Shown here piece after piece: positions 46,634 through 55,595 of a DNA stretch of 64,000 bases (its first letter is position 1; every line of letters begins with the position of its first letter). The stretch is taken from the NCBI GenBank assembly GCA_050175155.1, contig JBFXJF010000012.1:1-64000 (forward strand). The letters run 5' to 3'. The stretch comes from JBFXJF01 sp050175155. Lineage in GTDB: Bacteria > Bacillota > Bacilli > Tepidibacillales > Tepidibacillaceae. Below the pieces are notes generated by a model. That model had not been told where the DNA came from. It made no database searches and worked only from the letters and a program-made list of their open reading frames with translations. A program made the position numbers and the translations under genes.

Positions 46634-48862
46634 ATGCTTTTAATCAAAAAATTAACATTAAAGAATGTTGGTATATACAAAGGTACCCGTGAACTATCTT
46701 TTGATGAAGGTCTTAATATAATTCAAGCAACCAACGGTAAAGGAAAATCTACAGCTATTCAAATAATTGAAATGCTTATAGCAAATCAGTATGAAGGTTC
46801 CTTTGCTGATTATATAAATGATGATTCAAGTGAAATGTTTGCTTCACTTCTTTTTGCTTTTAACAACAATGAATATACAATAGAACTTTCTTGTAAGCGT
46901 GGAAAGTCCGGAACTGAACGTATTTTATATGATTCTGATAGAAATAAAGTAGCATCTGGTGAAGAAGCTGTTTCGGTGATGGCAACAATGTTTGATCCTG
47001 TATTAACACAATACTCATTAGTAGCTAAACAAAAAGCAATTGATAATATTGTAACCTGTAAAGATTCCGAACGTAGGGAATTATTCAAGAAAATCAAAGA
47101 AATAAATTTAGAAAAATATATCAAACTTCATATTGAACCTATTATTGAAAATCTTAAAATTGAGATATCCAACATTGAAAAAGAGATTTATCGTTTAGAA
47201 AATATAAATTATGATTATAAAGATACACAAGAAGCTTTATTTGCTGAAGCTGAAATAATTGAAAAGCGTAAAGAATTAAAGGCATTGCAAGATAAACAAA
47301 GTTTAATTGAAAAAGAAAAAACTGAATATGAAGAAAAGAAAAAGAATTTAGAAGAAGCAAAATCATTATTATCTTATAGTGAAACCTCTTTAGCACGAAA
47401 AAATACCTTGTTGCAAGCATGTGAAACTTCTATACAATTATTTGAATCGAGTGCATATAAAGAAAACCAAAGCAAATCATTAAAAGAAAATTATGATAAA
47501 GAATTTTCTGCTATTGAAAATAATATTATTGATTTAAATAAAAAAATTAAAGAAATTGAAGATTCATTCGTTGCTGAGAAAAAGAAATTAGATGATTTAA
47601 TTGAAGACATTGATAAAAGATTAAGTGAAATAAAAATTGCTAAGCTTGTTAAGTTTGATGATACACCACTAAAACAGTTGGAAAACAAAATAGCAGGTAA
47701 GAAACAAGATATAGTATATTGTAATAAAAACATTAAATCTTTAGAACAAGGTATTTGTCCTACCTGTGGTGAAAAATGTGATCATAAGCTTCAAGAATAT
47801 GTTGATTTGAAAAAAACATATGAAATAGAATTAGCATCATCCGAAAAAGCTTTGTTGGATGAACAAACAAAGAAAAATGAATATGATCAATTGGTTAAAG
47901 ATAATGAAGAACTTAAAAGCAAAAAACAAACATTACTTTCTGATAAAGAATTAAATAACACTAAATTAGAATCTTTGTCAGATAAGTATAAGACCAATTT
48001 ATTGAATTGCAAGAATCAAATAACTGATAAAGATACACAACTATCAAAACTTCATATTAAATATAATGAAGACTTAAAGAAAATAGATGATAATATAAAA
48101 CAATCAATTGAAAAAGAAAAGACTTCATTGGTTGAATATAAATCAGATGTGTTGGCTTTAATAAAAGAAGTTGATAATAGGCAGACTACTATTTCTACTT
48201 TAGAAAAAGTAATACAAAATTACTCGGTATCTGATGAAGATTATGCTTCATTAATGATTCCTTTAGAAAAAGATATTAAAGAGTATGAAGCTACTATTCT
48301 ATCTAATGAAATTGTAAAGAAAAATAATAAAGAACTGGATGAAAAGAAAAAGCAAGATTTAATTGACTTAAACATTAACAAGGAAAAAGTAATTGAAGTA
48401 AAGAAAGATTTGTTCAATCAGGAACAAGCTAGAACAATTCTATTAAAGGATTTTCCTAATTATGTTATTGATGCTTCAATTCAAGATGTTGAAATCGGAA
48501 TGAACGAATTTATAAATAACATATATTATAAATCGTTGAATGTAGAATTAAGACCTACAAAGATCGCAATAAAAATGGAATACGGACTTAAGGATCAGAA
48601 ACTTCCAGCACATAGATTATCTGGTGCTGAAAGTAAAATAGTAAGTTTAGCCTTTATACATTATTTCAATACCATGGTTGGATTAAAATGTATTATTTTG
48701 GACGAGCCGGACGCAAGTATGAACATCCAAATCGCGGAGACACTATATGAGAGTCTACTACAAATGAATCAAATATATAAACAAATGATTATAGTAACTC
48801 ATAATGAAAAAATGAAAAACTATATGATTGCTAATACACAAACAAACGTAATTGAACTATGA
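46634..48862 (+). CDS. Rad50/SbcC-like recombination ATPase subunit (T4 gp46-like)
   Basis: 742 aa. Walker A ATNGKGKST (32-40), long coiled coils (190-330, 390-600) around a zinc hook CPTC (C375, C378), signature LSGAESK and Walker B CIILDEPDAS near the C-terminus. Partner of gp47-like nuclease. Length is longer than T4 gp46 (560 aa) because the coiled coil is extended. No RBS other than the end of the upstream acidic gene. Confidence 0.95.
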   Translation: MLLIKKLTLKNVGIYKGTRELSFDEGLNIIQATNGKGKSTAIQIIEMLIANQYEGSFADYINDDSSEMFASLLFAFNNNEYTIELSCKRGKSGTERILYDSDRNKVASGEEAVSVMATMFDPVLTQYSLVAKQKAIDNIVTCKDSERRELFKKIKEINLEKYIKLHIEPIIENLKIEISNIEKEIYRLENINYDYKDTQEALFAEAEIIEKRKELKALQDKQSLIEKEKTEYEEKKKNLEEAKSLLSYSETSLARKNTLLQACETSIQLFESSAYKENQSKSLKENYDKEFSAIENNIIDLNKKIKEIEDSFVAEKKKLDDLIEDIDKRLSEIKIAKLVKFDDTPLKQLENKIAGKKQDIVYCNKNIKSLEQGICPTCGEKCDHKLQEYVDLKKTYEIELASSEKALLDEQTKKNEYDQLVKDNEELKSKKQTLLSDKELNNTKLESLSDKYKTNLLNCKNQITDKDTQLSKLHIKYNEDLKKIDDNIKQSIEKEKTSLVEYKSDVLALIKEVDNRQTTISTLEKVIQNYSVSDEDYASLMIPLEKDIKEYEATILSNEIVKKNNKELDEKKKQDLIDLNINKEKVIEVKKDLFNQEQARTILLKDFPNYVIDASIQDVEIGMNEFINNIYYKSLNVELRPTKIAIKMEYGLKDQKLPAHRLSGAESKIVSLAFIHYFNTMVGLKCIILDEPDASMNIQIAETLYESLLQMNQIYKQMIIVTHNEKMKNYMIANTQTNVIEL

Positions 48863-48873
48863 AAGGATTCATT

Positions 48874-49029
48874 ATGATTGAAATTTTAGAATTCCTTTTT
48901 CAAAGTTTTTGGCATTGGGCAGGAACTTTACTTTTACTAGGTGTTATATCTAGCATTTTTAGAGGATTTGTGTTGATTCAACATATCACAAAAGAAAAAG
49001 AAAAGAAAATTGATAAAACCGTTGACTAA
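48874..49029 (+). CDS. Small single-pass membrane protein
   Basis: 51 aa: a hydrophobic segment at about 14-36 (HWAGTLLLLGVISSIFRGFVLI) and a Lys-rich tail. RBS AAAGGA. The next promoter starts inside its last codons. Confidence 0.6.
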   Translation: MIEILEFLFQSFWHWAGTLLLLGVISSIFRGFVLIQHITKEKEKKIDKTVD

Positions 49030-49049
49030 TTATATTTTTTAAGTATATT
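49022..49049 (+). promoter_or_regulatory. Early-type promoter (16-base spacer)
   Basis: TTGACT (49022-49027), 16-base spacer, TATATT (49044-49049); RBS AAAGGAA then ATG at 49070. Confidence 0.7.
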
Positions 49050-49069
49050 ATATATGAAAGGAAATTAAT

Positions 49070-51091
49070 ATGGGCGAGTTTAATGTTTTTAAGAAGACTG
49101 TAGAAAATCAAATGTCATTCATGGCTATGCATGGAGATTTCTATTACGTAAACATTGATAAGGATATTTTATGGGAAACTTATCTTAAAAGTTTTCCAGT
49201 AGGTACCAATCATCTATTTCGCGAACGAACAGAACATGATTGTTCAGCTTGTAAAAGTTTTATAAGAAATTATGGAAATCTTGTAGCAGTTAAGAATAAC
49301 AAGCTTGTATCTATCTGGGATATAGAGATAGATGAGTTTCCATATAACCTTGTGTCTAAGGCAATGTCAGAGCTTATTCATTCTTCTATCATTGAAAACA
49401 AATTTTTTATAAAGTTTTCAAATCTAGGCACAGACAAGAATGTTGAATTGAAAGATGGGAAGACTTTTGTATGGGAACATTTTCACTTTAATCTTCCTAA
49501 GTCTTTTGTTTCTAATTCATCTTCTTCAATCGAAGAACTTCAGGCTCAGGTTAGGGATTCTAAGAATGTATTCAAGCGTTCCATGGACGAACTTACTTTG
49601 AATGCAGGAAATACTATTCTTGAATTGATTGAACAAGGTTCTCTTTATCGTGGGGAAGAACATACCTTTGCTATAAAAGAATTCATCAAGTACAAGAAGA
49701 AGTATGACAATCTTTCTGAAAATGAAAAAGATAATTGGTGTTGGGTTGAATCACAGAATAACCCAATATCCCGTATTAGGAATACTGCAATCGGTACTTT
49801 GCTTATTGATATTTCAAAGGATGTAGATTTGGATGAAGCTATTACAAAGTTTGAAAAGGTAATGGCTCCAACAAACTATAAGCGTCCTAATGCTATATTT
49901 ACAAAACGGATGATTGAAGATGCACAGAAGACTATAGAAGAACTTGGGTATAGTGAATCTCTAGGGCGTCAACATGCTACTGTAGAAGACATAACGGTTA
50001 ATAACGTGTTGTATGTTAATAGAGATGTGAAGGCTAAACTTAAGAATTCTGTTTTTGATGATTTAAAGAGTGAGATTCCAACATCAGTTAAGAAGTTGGA
50101 TAAAGTGGAAGAAGTTTCTATTGATGATTTCATAAATAATATCCTTCCTAAAGCTTCTAATGTAGAACTTCTTTTTGAATCATCTCATCAAAATAATCTA
50201 ATGAGTTTGATTGCTCCTACTAATAAAGATGCACCTAGTATGTTGAAATGGAATTCCAATTTTTCATGGGCATATAATGGTGACATTGCAGATAGTATGA
50301 AGCAACGAGTTAAAGATGCTGGAGGCAAAGTAGATGGTGTTCTTCGATTCTCAATTCAATGGAACAATGATGGAAAGAACAACAGTGATTTAGATGCTCA
50401 TTGTATAGAACCTAAAGGCAATCACATTTATTTTGGTAGCAAAGTTAATCGTGATACAACTGGAAATCTAGATGTAGATATTAGAATCCCGAACGGTAAG
50501 GTGGCCGTTGAGAATATTACATGGCTAGATTTTGATAAAATGTTAGAAGGTAAGTATAAGTTTTATGTAGAGAATTTTAGAAGTAATGGACATGGTGGAT
50601 TTTCTGCGGAGATTGAGTATGATGGTCAGATATATTCTTATGAATATAACAAGAACCTAAAAACTGGTGAAAAGGTTATTGTAGCTGAAGTTGAATTTAG
50701 TAAGAAAAATGGAATTAATTTTATCTCTTCACTTAATTCAACACTATCTTCAAAGGATATCTGGGGAATCAAGACTAATCAATTCCACAAGGTATCTATG
50801 TGTATGTACAGTCCCAACTATTGGGATGATCAGAAAGGTATAGGAAATAAGCATTATTTCTTTATCCTTAATGATTGTAAGAATGAAAATAGTCCTAGAG
50901 GATTCTTTAATGAATTCCTAAAAGATGATTTAATGAAGCATAAGAAAGTATTTGAAGCGTTGGGATCAAAAATGAGAGTTGAAAATTCAGATAACCAACT
51001 TTCAGGATTAGGTTTTTCCAGCACACAACGTAATAGTATTATTGCTAAAGTGGATGGAAATTTTTCACGAATGATTAAGATTATTTTTTAA
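49070..51091 (+). CDS. Large phage protein with YfaP/DUF2135-like domain
   Basis: 673 aa. Residues about 424-545 resemble a DUF2135-type beta domain (RFSIQWNNDGKNNSDLDAHCIEPKGNHIYFG, NGHGGFSAEIEYDGQIYSYEY). The N-terminal part has TEHDCSACKSFIRNYGNLV, a possible metal site, and a helical central region. Similar large proteins followed by a small partner occur in several phages; function not established to my knowledge. Codons AAG, CTT and GTA are favoured over neighbours, suggesting strong expression. Own promoter. Confidence 0.65.
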   Translation: MGEFNVFKKTVENQMSFMAMHGDFYYVNIDKDILWETYLKSFPVGTNHLFRERTEHDCSACKSFIRNYGNLVAVKNNKLVSIWDIEIDEFPYNLVSKAMSELIHSSIIENKFFIKFSNLGTDKNVELKDGKTFVWEHFHFNLPKSFVSNSSSSIEELQAQVRDSKNVFKRSMDELTLNAGNTILELIEQGSLYRGEEHTFAIKEFIKYKKKYDNLSENEKDNWCWVESQNNPISRIRNTAIGTLLIDISKDVDLDEAITKFEKVMAPTNYKRPNAIFTKRMIEDAQKTIEELGYSESLGRQHATVEDITVNNVLYVNRDVKAKLKNSVFDDLKSEIPTSVKKLDKVEEVSIDDFINNILPKASNVELLFESSHQNNLMSLIAPTNKDAPSMLKWNSNFSWAYNGDIADSMKQRVKDAGGKVDGVLRFSIQWNNDGKNNSDLDAHCIEPKGNHIYFGSKVNRDTTGNLDVDIRIPNGKVAVENITWLDFDKMLEGKYKFYVENFRSNGHGGFSAEIEYDGQIYSYEYNKNLKTGEKVIVAEVEFSKKNGINFISSLNSTLSSKDIWGIKTNQFHKVSMCMYSPNYWDDQKGIGNKHYFFILNDCKNENSPRGFFNEFLKDDLMKHKKVFEALGSKMRVENSDNQLSGLGFSSTQRNSIIAKVDGNFSRMIKIIF

Positions 51092-51101
51092 GGAGAAGAA
51101 A

Positions 51102-51485
51102 ATGGAAATGTTTGAAAAAGCGTCAAGGATGAAGCTAAGGTTTCAGTCATCACGCGGTGTACTGTCAGTAGAAGATTTGTGGGACCTAAGCCTAGAGCAG
51201 CTTAACACTCTAGCTAAGGGACTTAAGAAACAGCTACAGAATGCTGCTGAAGAAGATTTTCTTGAAGTTCAGTCAAGTGAAGATTTGATTGTTCAACTTG
51301 AATTTGACATCGTGCTTTACATCCTTAATACTAAGAAGAATGAAAAGAAGGCACGAGAAGAAGCTGTTGCTAAGAAGAATGAAAAGAAGAAGCTTCTTGA
51401 TATCCTTAATCGAAAGAAGGATGAGTCACTAGAAACTCTTTCAGAAGAAGAACTTGTAAAGCGAATCAACGAACTAGACAACTAA
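51102..51485 (+). CDS. Partner protein of the 673-aa gene
   Basis: 127 aa. FEKASRMKLRFQSSRGVLSVEDLWDLSLEQLNTLAKGLKKQL is a recurrent N-terminal domain in phage proteins found next to the large protein above; the C-terminus is a Lys/Glu-rich helix (KKNEKKAREEAVAKKNEKKKLLDILNRK). Same biased codon use as the upstream gene. Ends at a strong terminator. Confidence 0.7.
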   Translation: MEMFEKASRMKLRFQSSRGVLSVEDLWDLSLEQLNTLAKGLKKQLQNAAEEDFLEVQSSEDLIVQLEFDIVLYILNTKKNEKKAREEAVAKKNEKKKLLDILNRKKDESLETLSEEELVKRINELDN

Positions 51486-51491
51486 TTTTAT

Positions 51492-51530
51492 AAAGGGTGC
51501 TATTAATTTTATAGCACCCTTATATTTTTA
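51492..51530 (+). terminator. Rho-independent terminator
   Basis: AAGGGTGCTAT pairs with ATAGCACCCTT (right arm ends at 51521), followed by ATATTTTT. Confidence 0.85.
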
Positions 51531-51547
51531 CTACAAGGAGTAACACT

Positions 51548-51721
51548 GTGGGAATTTCTATTCAGCGTAAGGTACCTGTTTATATTACATTATCAGGTGA
51601 AACATTTAATGATTATGAACATGCAAAGGATGAAGAAATCATTCGTGAATTTCAGACATACTATAATGTAAGACGAAAGGATTTTAATATTATATCAGTT
51701 TATGATGAAAAGGTAAAGTAA
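51548..51721 (+). CDS. Small protein with GTG start
   Basis: 57 aa from GTG 51548 (AAGGAG upstream). Beta-alpha-beta composition (KVPVYITLSGETFNDYEHAKDEE). Its stop overlaps the next ATG (taATG). Not recognised. Confidence 0.6.
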   Translation: MGISIQRKVPVYITLSGETFNDYEHAKDEEIIREFQTYYNVRRKDFNIISVYDEKVK

Positions 51722-51993
51722 TGGATTATTCCATAATTGATAAGAAACTTAAGGATATTCAAACTGTTGTAAACAAGCGTCACTATACACAATATGTGTT
51801 ACCTTTAATGGATGCAATGAACTCTGTTAACGATAAACTAAACAGTATAAAGGTAAAAAGCATTGTTGAAAAAATAATTGCTTCTTCATTATCAAAAATT
51901 GCTTCACAAGGTGAAAGTATTAACGATATTGAGTATATTAAAGTTGATGATGTATCAAGCATTATACACTCAGAAATGAATACTTATATATAA
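51721..51993 (+). CDS. Small helical protein
   Basis: 90 aa; helical (DYSIIDKKLKDIQTVVNKRHYTQYV...). Coupled to the upstream gene. Not recognised; last gene before the late tail block. Confidence 0.6.
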   Translation: MDYSIIDKKLKDIQTVVNKRHYTQYVLPLMDAMNSVNDKLNSIKVKSIVEKIIASSLSKIASQGESINDIEYIKVDDVSSIIHSEMNTYI

Positions 51994-51999
51994 GAATAT

Positions 52000-52013
52000 T
52001 TAACTATTTCTAT
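52000..52013 (+). promoter_or_regulatory. Late promoter-like motif abutting a start codon
   Basis: TTAACTATTTCTAT followed directly by ATG at 52014. Confidence 0.6.
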
Positions 52014-52559
52014 ATGAAATACTTAAATACTTATGACATAGGGGAGTCTGGTGAAAATTTAAAAGATGACCAATTGGCTAACTTTTGGTTAATGTCTTTT
52101 AGTGACCAGGCTCTCCCTAGTTTTGATTTATATGTAGAATCGCATAATCTTCCTTTATACTCAATTAAGACCGAGAGACTTCCCGAATTAAGTTTAGTAA
52201 TCCCCGGTGGTATGTCTGACTATAGAACGTATTCTATAACATATAGGGAAACTGTAGATTTTCAAGGAATGAAATACCATAAAGAGTGGCTTGATCAATT
52301 ATATGATTTTGAAAAAAGATTAGTTAAAAAAACATTTCATACTGCTAAACGAAATGCAATTATTAAATTTATATCCCCCTATTCTGAGGATTCTTCCGCA
52401 GGAGGGCCTTTACAAAATGCAGAGTTTACATTAATAAATATGCAATTTGTTGGCTTTGAAGATGTTCAATTGTCTAACACCGAGGGAGACGCATTAACTA
52501 TAACGTGTCAATACGAAGTAGAAAACATTTTAGCAAATTTTGACAGAAAACGGATATAA
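52014..52559 (+). CDS. Tail tube-like baseplate protein
   Basis: 181 aa. LPLYSIKTERLPELSLVIPGGMSDYRTYSITYRETVDFQGMKYHKEWLDQLYD and GDALTITCQYEVENI share the tube-fold layout with the gp19-like protein. Such second copies act as the tube initiator or hub-tube connector. Leaderless-type start. Confidence 0.55.
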   Translation: MKYLNTYDIGESGENLKDDQLANFWLMSFSDQALPSFDLYVESHNLPLYSIKTERLPELSLVIPGGMSDYRTYSITYRETVDFQGMKYHKEWLDQLYDFEKRLVKKTFHTAKRNAIIKFISPYSEDSSAGGPLQNAEFTLINMQFVGFEDVQLSNTEGDALTITCQYEVENILANFDRKRI

Positions 52560-52568
52560 GGAGAATAT

Positions 52569-53612
52569 ATGGCCAAGAGCCGATTGATTGTAGAAGATAT
52601 TGAAGAAGAAAAAGAATCAAAACAGAAAGCCACAAAAGTAACTAAAGTTCCTAATAATTATATACCAATTTCTCTTCCTAGTAATGGTAAATTATCCGCA
52701 CCTAAAGTTTTACACTTTCGTGATTATACAATGAGTGATGCACTTGAACTGAACACCTTAGATGAAGATGAAAGATTTTTAGCATTAATCAGTGTTTTAA
52801 ATAATATGTGTTATGAAAAGTTTGACTGCGGGGAACTTCACATAAATGAATTAATGGTTATACTCTATACTATACATGCAACCTTCATATCAAACCGTAT
52901 TGAAAAAGAATATTATATTAATGACATGCTTCCTTTTGGAAATAATGAAGGAGAACTAAATTATCCTGATAATATTGAGTCTGTTGAGCTTTTAATAAAT
53001 AAATTAAAAGTAAAATCTATAGATGAAGATTTAAATGGTAAGGAACTAACAACACCCTTTAAAGAACCTTTTACTATTGTAGATTCAATTACTAAAAGTA
53101 AAATTAAATTTAGATTATCACGTGTATCAGATTTACTTTTAGCACAGCAAGAATGTGATAAACTTTTTGAAAAAGAAACATTAAAATACAAATACATAAA
53201 AAAGCAATTAGAAGCATTAAAGAAGATAAAAGATCCTAATGAACGAAAACAACAATTAGATAAGCTTATTGATACAAATGATGATTATGTTGAATACCAT
53301 AAGTATTTACAAAAATATAATGAATCATATGCGATGATCGTTCAATGTCAACAGTTGGTGTCTGTAGATAATAACATATTAGAAACTTTAGAAGATAAGT
53401 TAAATGCTTATAAGAATTTTGTTCCAAAAGATGTATGGGTTGAATACAATTCAGTTGTAGATATTTACAATTTTGGTTTAATAGAAGAACAAGAGTTTTA
53501 TTCTGATAAATTACAACAGAATATAACTAGGAGGTTTCTTTTTCAACTATCCGACTTCTTACCAACTATTAACGCGACAAACAGCGGAAGATTTAGTGTG
53601 TCGTTTAGTTAG
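52569..53612 (+). CDS. Tail assembly chaperone-like protein, short form
   Basis: 347 aa. PNNYIPISLPSNGKLSAPKVLHFRDYTMSDALELNTLDEDERFLALISVLNNMC is the type of N-terminal domain seen in baseplate hub/tail chaperone proteins of myophages. Highly charged helical centre with a Lys/Glu coiled coil. The zero-frame product ends at 53612. A second, overlapping frame continues the protein by +1 shift at 53538 (see the frameshift site). Confidence 0.6.
   Translation: MAKSRLIVEDIEEEKESKQKATKVTKVPNNYIPISLPSNGKLSAPKVLHFRDYTMSDALELNTLDEDERFLALISVLNNMCYEKFDCGELHINELMVILYTIHATFISNRIEKEYYINDMLPFGNNEGELNYPDNIESVELLINKLKVKSIDEDLNGKELTTPFKEPFTIVDSITKSKIKFRLSRVSDLLLAQQECDKLFEKETLKYKYIKKQLEALKKIKDPNERKQQLDKLIDTNDDYVEYHKYLQKYNESYAMIVQCQQLVSVDNNILETLEDKLNAYKNFVPKDVWVEYNSVVDIYNFGLIEEQEFYSDKLQQNITRRFLFQLSDFLPTINATNSGRFSVSFS
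53529..53545 (+). promoter_or_regulatory. Putative programmed +1 frameshift site (RF2-like)
   Basis: AGG AGG TTT CTT TTT C. The Shine-Dalgarno-like AGGAGG lies exactly three bases before CTT T, as in E. coli prfB (AGG GGG TAT CTT TGA). A +1 slip at CTT would join the 52569 frame to the frame ending at 53781. Confidence 0.6.
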
Positions 53613-53781
53613 TTGGGGTTATGATTATGAAGATAACATTGTAAAAAAACCTTTACATATTATTTTATCTAGGTATAAGTGGTTTAAGAAATTAAAAGAA
53701 GAAGAAGCAAAAGCAGAAATGGCTATGATGAACAGAATGACTTGTCCTTTTATGACTAAACCTAAAAAGAAAAATAAGTAG
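53542..53781 (+). CDS. +1-frame extension of the tail chaperone gene
   Basis: 79 codons following the shift point: FNYPTSYQLLTRQTAEDLVC then RLVSWGYDYEDNIVKKPLHI and a Lys-rich tail. The sequence looks fully coding from the shift point, well before the GTG at 53596, so it is probably read as the C-terminus of a 403-aa frameshift product instead of an independent 61-aa gene. Two-form tail chaperones made by frameshift are a known phage strategy, usually with a -1 shift. Confidence 0.6.
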   Translation, partial: FNYPTSYQLLTRQTAEDLVCRLVSWGYDYEDNIVKKPLHIILSRYKWFKKLKEEEAKAEMAMMNRMTCPFMTKPKKKNK

Positions 53782-53788
53782 GTTATTG

Positions 53789-53801
53789 TAACTATATATA
53801 A
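53789..53801 (+). promoter_or_regulatory. Late promoter-like motif abutting a start codon
   Basis: TAACTATATATAA followed directly by ATG at 53802. Confidence 0.6.
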
Positions 53802-55595
53802 ATGGCATCACCTTCAAAATTTCCAGATGGATTTAAAAAAGATAGAAATACTTCCTCCGATTCTAATATATCAAAAGATGATTTAGTAAAAGTAGTTGAA
53901 ACCAATAATGAAACGCTAAAAGCTTTACAAACTATTGGTAAAGGTATTGATACTGTTTTATTTAGCGAAAATAAAGCATTTGATACTTATCTATCTGAGA
54001 TTAAGGATATAACTGAAAAACAACAAGAATTAGAAGATCAAATTGAAGCTGAACGAAAGCAAAATGATAAAAAAAATAAAGAGGAATTGCGGTTACTACT
54101 TAAACAAATAGCTATCTTATCTGGATTAAAGGAAGATGATGTTGCCAAGGCTTTATCAGATAAAACAAGCGAACTCTTTCAGAATCTACCCGAAGAGCTT
54201 TCCTCAGCATTAGAAGTATTATTAAATGATGATAAAAAATTACTTAGTACTATTGTTGAAGAAAACAAACAAAGATTAGAAGAAGAAAAACAATTTCGTG
54301 AAGAGGAAAGAGAAAAATCTAAAAAGTTTTTTAGTAACTTCATTGAAAAAACTAATAGTGTTTTTGAAAAAAATTCAAGTACTTTAAGTCAAGCCATGTT
54401 TGGGCCTGTTAATTTATTATTAGGCCCAATGGAAGAATTTTTTAATTTCAGTGCTATAGATATGGCTAAAGGATTTTTGTTTGGAAAAGAAGGTGGTAGG
54501 GGAGAAGAAAAAAAAGAAGGTTTAATTCCAAAATTAGGTAAAAAATTATTTAAAAAGCGTCCTACCCCTAATGATGTTGCTAACACTGGTGATATGGGTT
54601 CCCTTTTAATTAATAATACATTACAAGATGTTTATGGAAAATCTTCAAAGAAAGATAAAGAAGGGGATGGTGGTCTAACCGATGATATTTTTGGAACCAT
54701 GGCAGGGTCTTTATTTGCTAAAGCTATTCCCGGATTGTTAGCAGCTTTACCTGCTTTTTTAGCTACGGCTACTCCGATAATAATAACAGCGGCGCTTGCA
54801 GCCGGATTATTATCTATAATATTTACTGAAGCTGGCAGAGAAGCTGCTGAGAGAGTAAAAACTGCTTCCCAAGAAGGTTTAACTAAGGGGACTGAGTTTG
54901 CTGCTCAAAAAGTTGAGGAAGGAGCACCCCATGCTGAAAGATATGGTCAAGCAGTGGGTATGGCTTCTTCATATCTACAACAAAAACCTTGGATAACAAG
55001 GGTTCAAGAAGCTTCTGATAAAGGTGATTACTACGCGACTCAGATAATGCAATTAAAAAAAGATAAGTATAATGCATTAAATGAGGGTATGTTTAAAACT
55101 GTTGTATCTAATATTGCTGAAGGAAAAATTCCAGAAACACCTACATTACAAAGAGCTGCTGAAAGAGTTCTAACATACCATATTGGTGGCGTTATTGGTG
55201 AACGAAATGCTGTAGGTTCTATAAATGACAATTATATAATGGCACAAAAAGGTGAAGTGATATTACCTATTTCTGAATCAAACTATGGGTTGCAATCGGG
55301 AATACTTCAACCTACTTCAATAGGTGGAATGGAAATAAATAAAGAATTTAAACTTCCATCATATAATGCTCCTGCTATTTCTTTACAATCACCCAATACA
55401 AGTGTAAGTATTGCACAAGCTACAGAATCAATTAGGGAATCAACAAATTCATTTACCACGACTAATATTGAATCAAAATTAGATTCTATGATCAATTTAT
55501 TACAGTCATTGCTTAGTAAAGAACCTATTATAATTCCCCCTTCCAAGCAATCAAATTCTGATTTAGAATTATTAATTTATGGTGGTGCCTTTTAA
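53802..55595 (+). CDS. Tape measure-like tail protein
   Basis: 597 aa. Long helical charged region with coiled coils (30-220), a hydrophobic segment near 308-345 (KAIPGLLAALPAFLATATPI, then ITAALAAGLL), and a C-terminal YHIGGVIG...MAQKGEVILP block typical for phage tape measure C-termini. Length is modest, which would predict a short tail if one-to-one spacing holds. Its position directly after the chaperone gene is canonical. Leaderless-type start. Confidence 0.75.
   Translation: MASPSKFPDGFKKDRNTSSDSNISKDDLVKVVETNNETLKALQTIGKGIDTVLFSENKAFDTYLSEIKDITEKQQELEDQIEAERKQNDKKNKEELRLLLKQIAILSGLKEDDVAKALSDKTSELFQNLPEELSSALEVLLNDDKKLLSTIVEENKQRLEEEKQFREEEREKSKKFFSNFIEKTNSVFEKNSSTLSQAMFGPVNLLLGPMEEFFNFSAIDMAKGFLFGKEGGRGEEKKEGLIPKLGKKLFKKRPTPNDVANTGDMGSLLINNTLQDVYGKSSKKDKEGDGGLTDDIFGTMAGSLFAKAIPGLLAALPAFLATATPIIITAALAAGLLSIIFTEAGREAAERVKTASQEGLTKGTEFAAQKVEEGAPHAERYGQAVGMASSYLQQKPWITRVQEASDKGDYYATQIMQLKKDKYNALNEGMFKTVVSNIAEGKIPETPTLQRAAERVLTYHIGGVIGERNAVGSINDNYIMAQKGEVILPISESNYGLQSGILQPTSIGGMEINKEFKLPSYNAPAISLQSPNTSVSIAQATESIRESTNSFTTTNIESKLDSMINLLQSLLSKEPIIIPPSKQSNSDLELLIYGGAF

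Noticed and set aside
53596..53781. Independent 61-aa gene starting at GTG
   Set aside because: Coding-like sequence extends upstream of the GTG to the frameshift site and no RBS is suitably spaced; better explained as a +1 extension.
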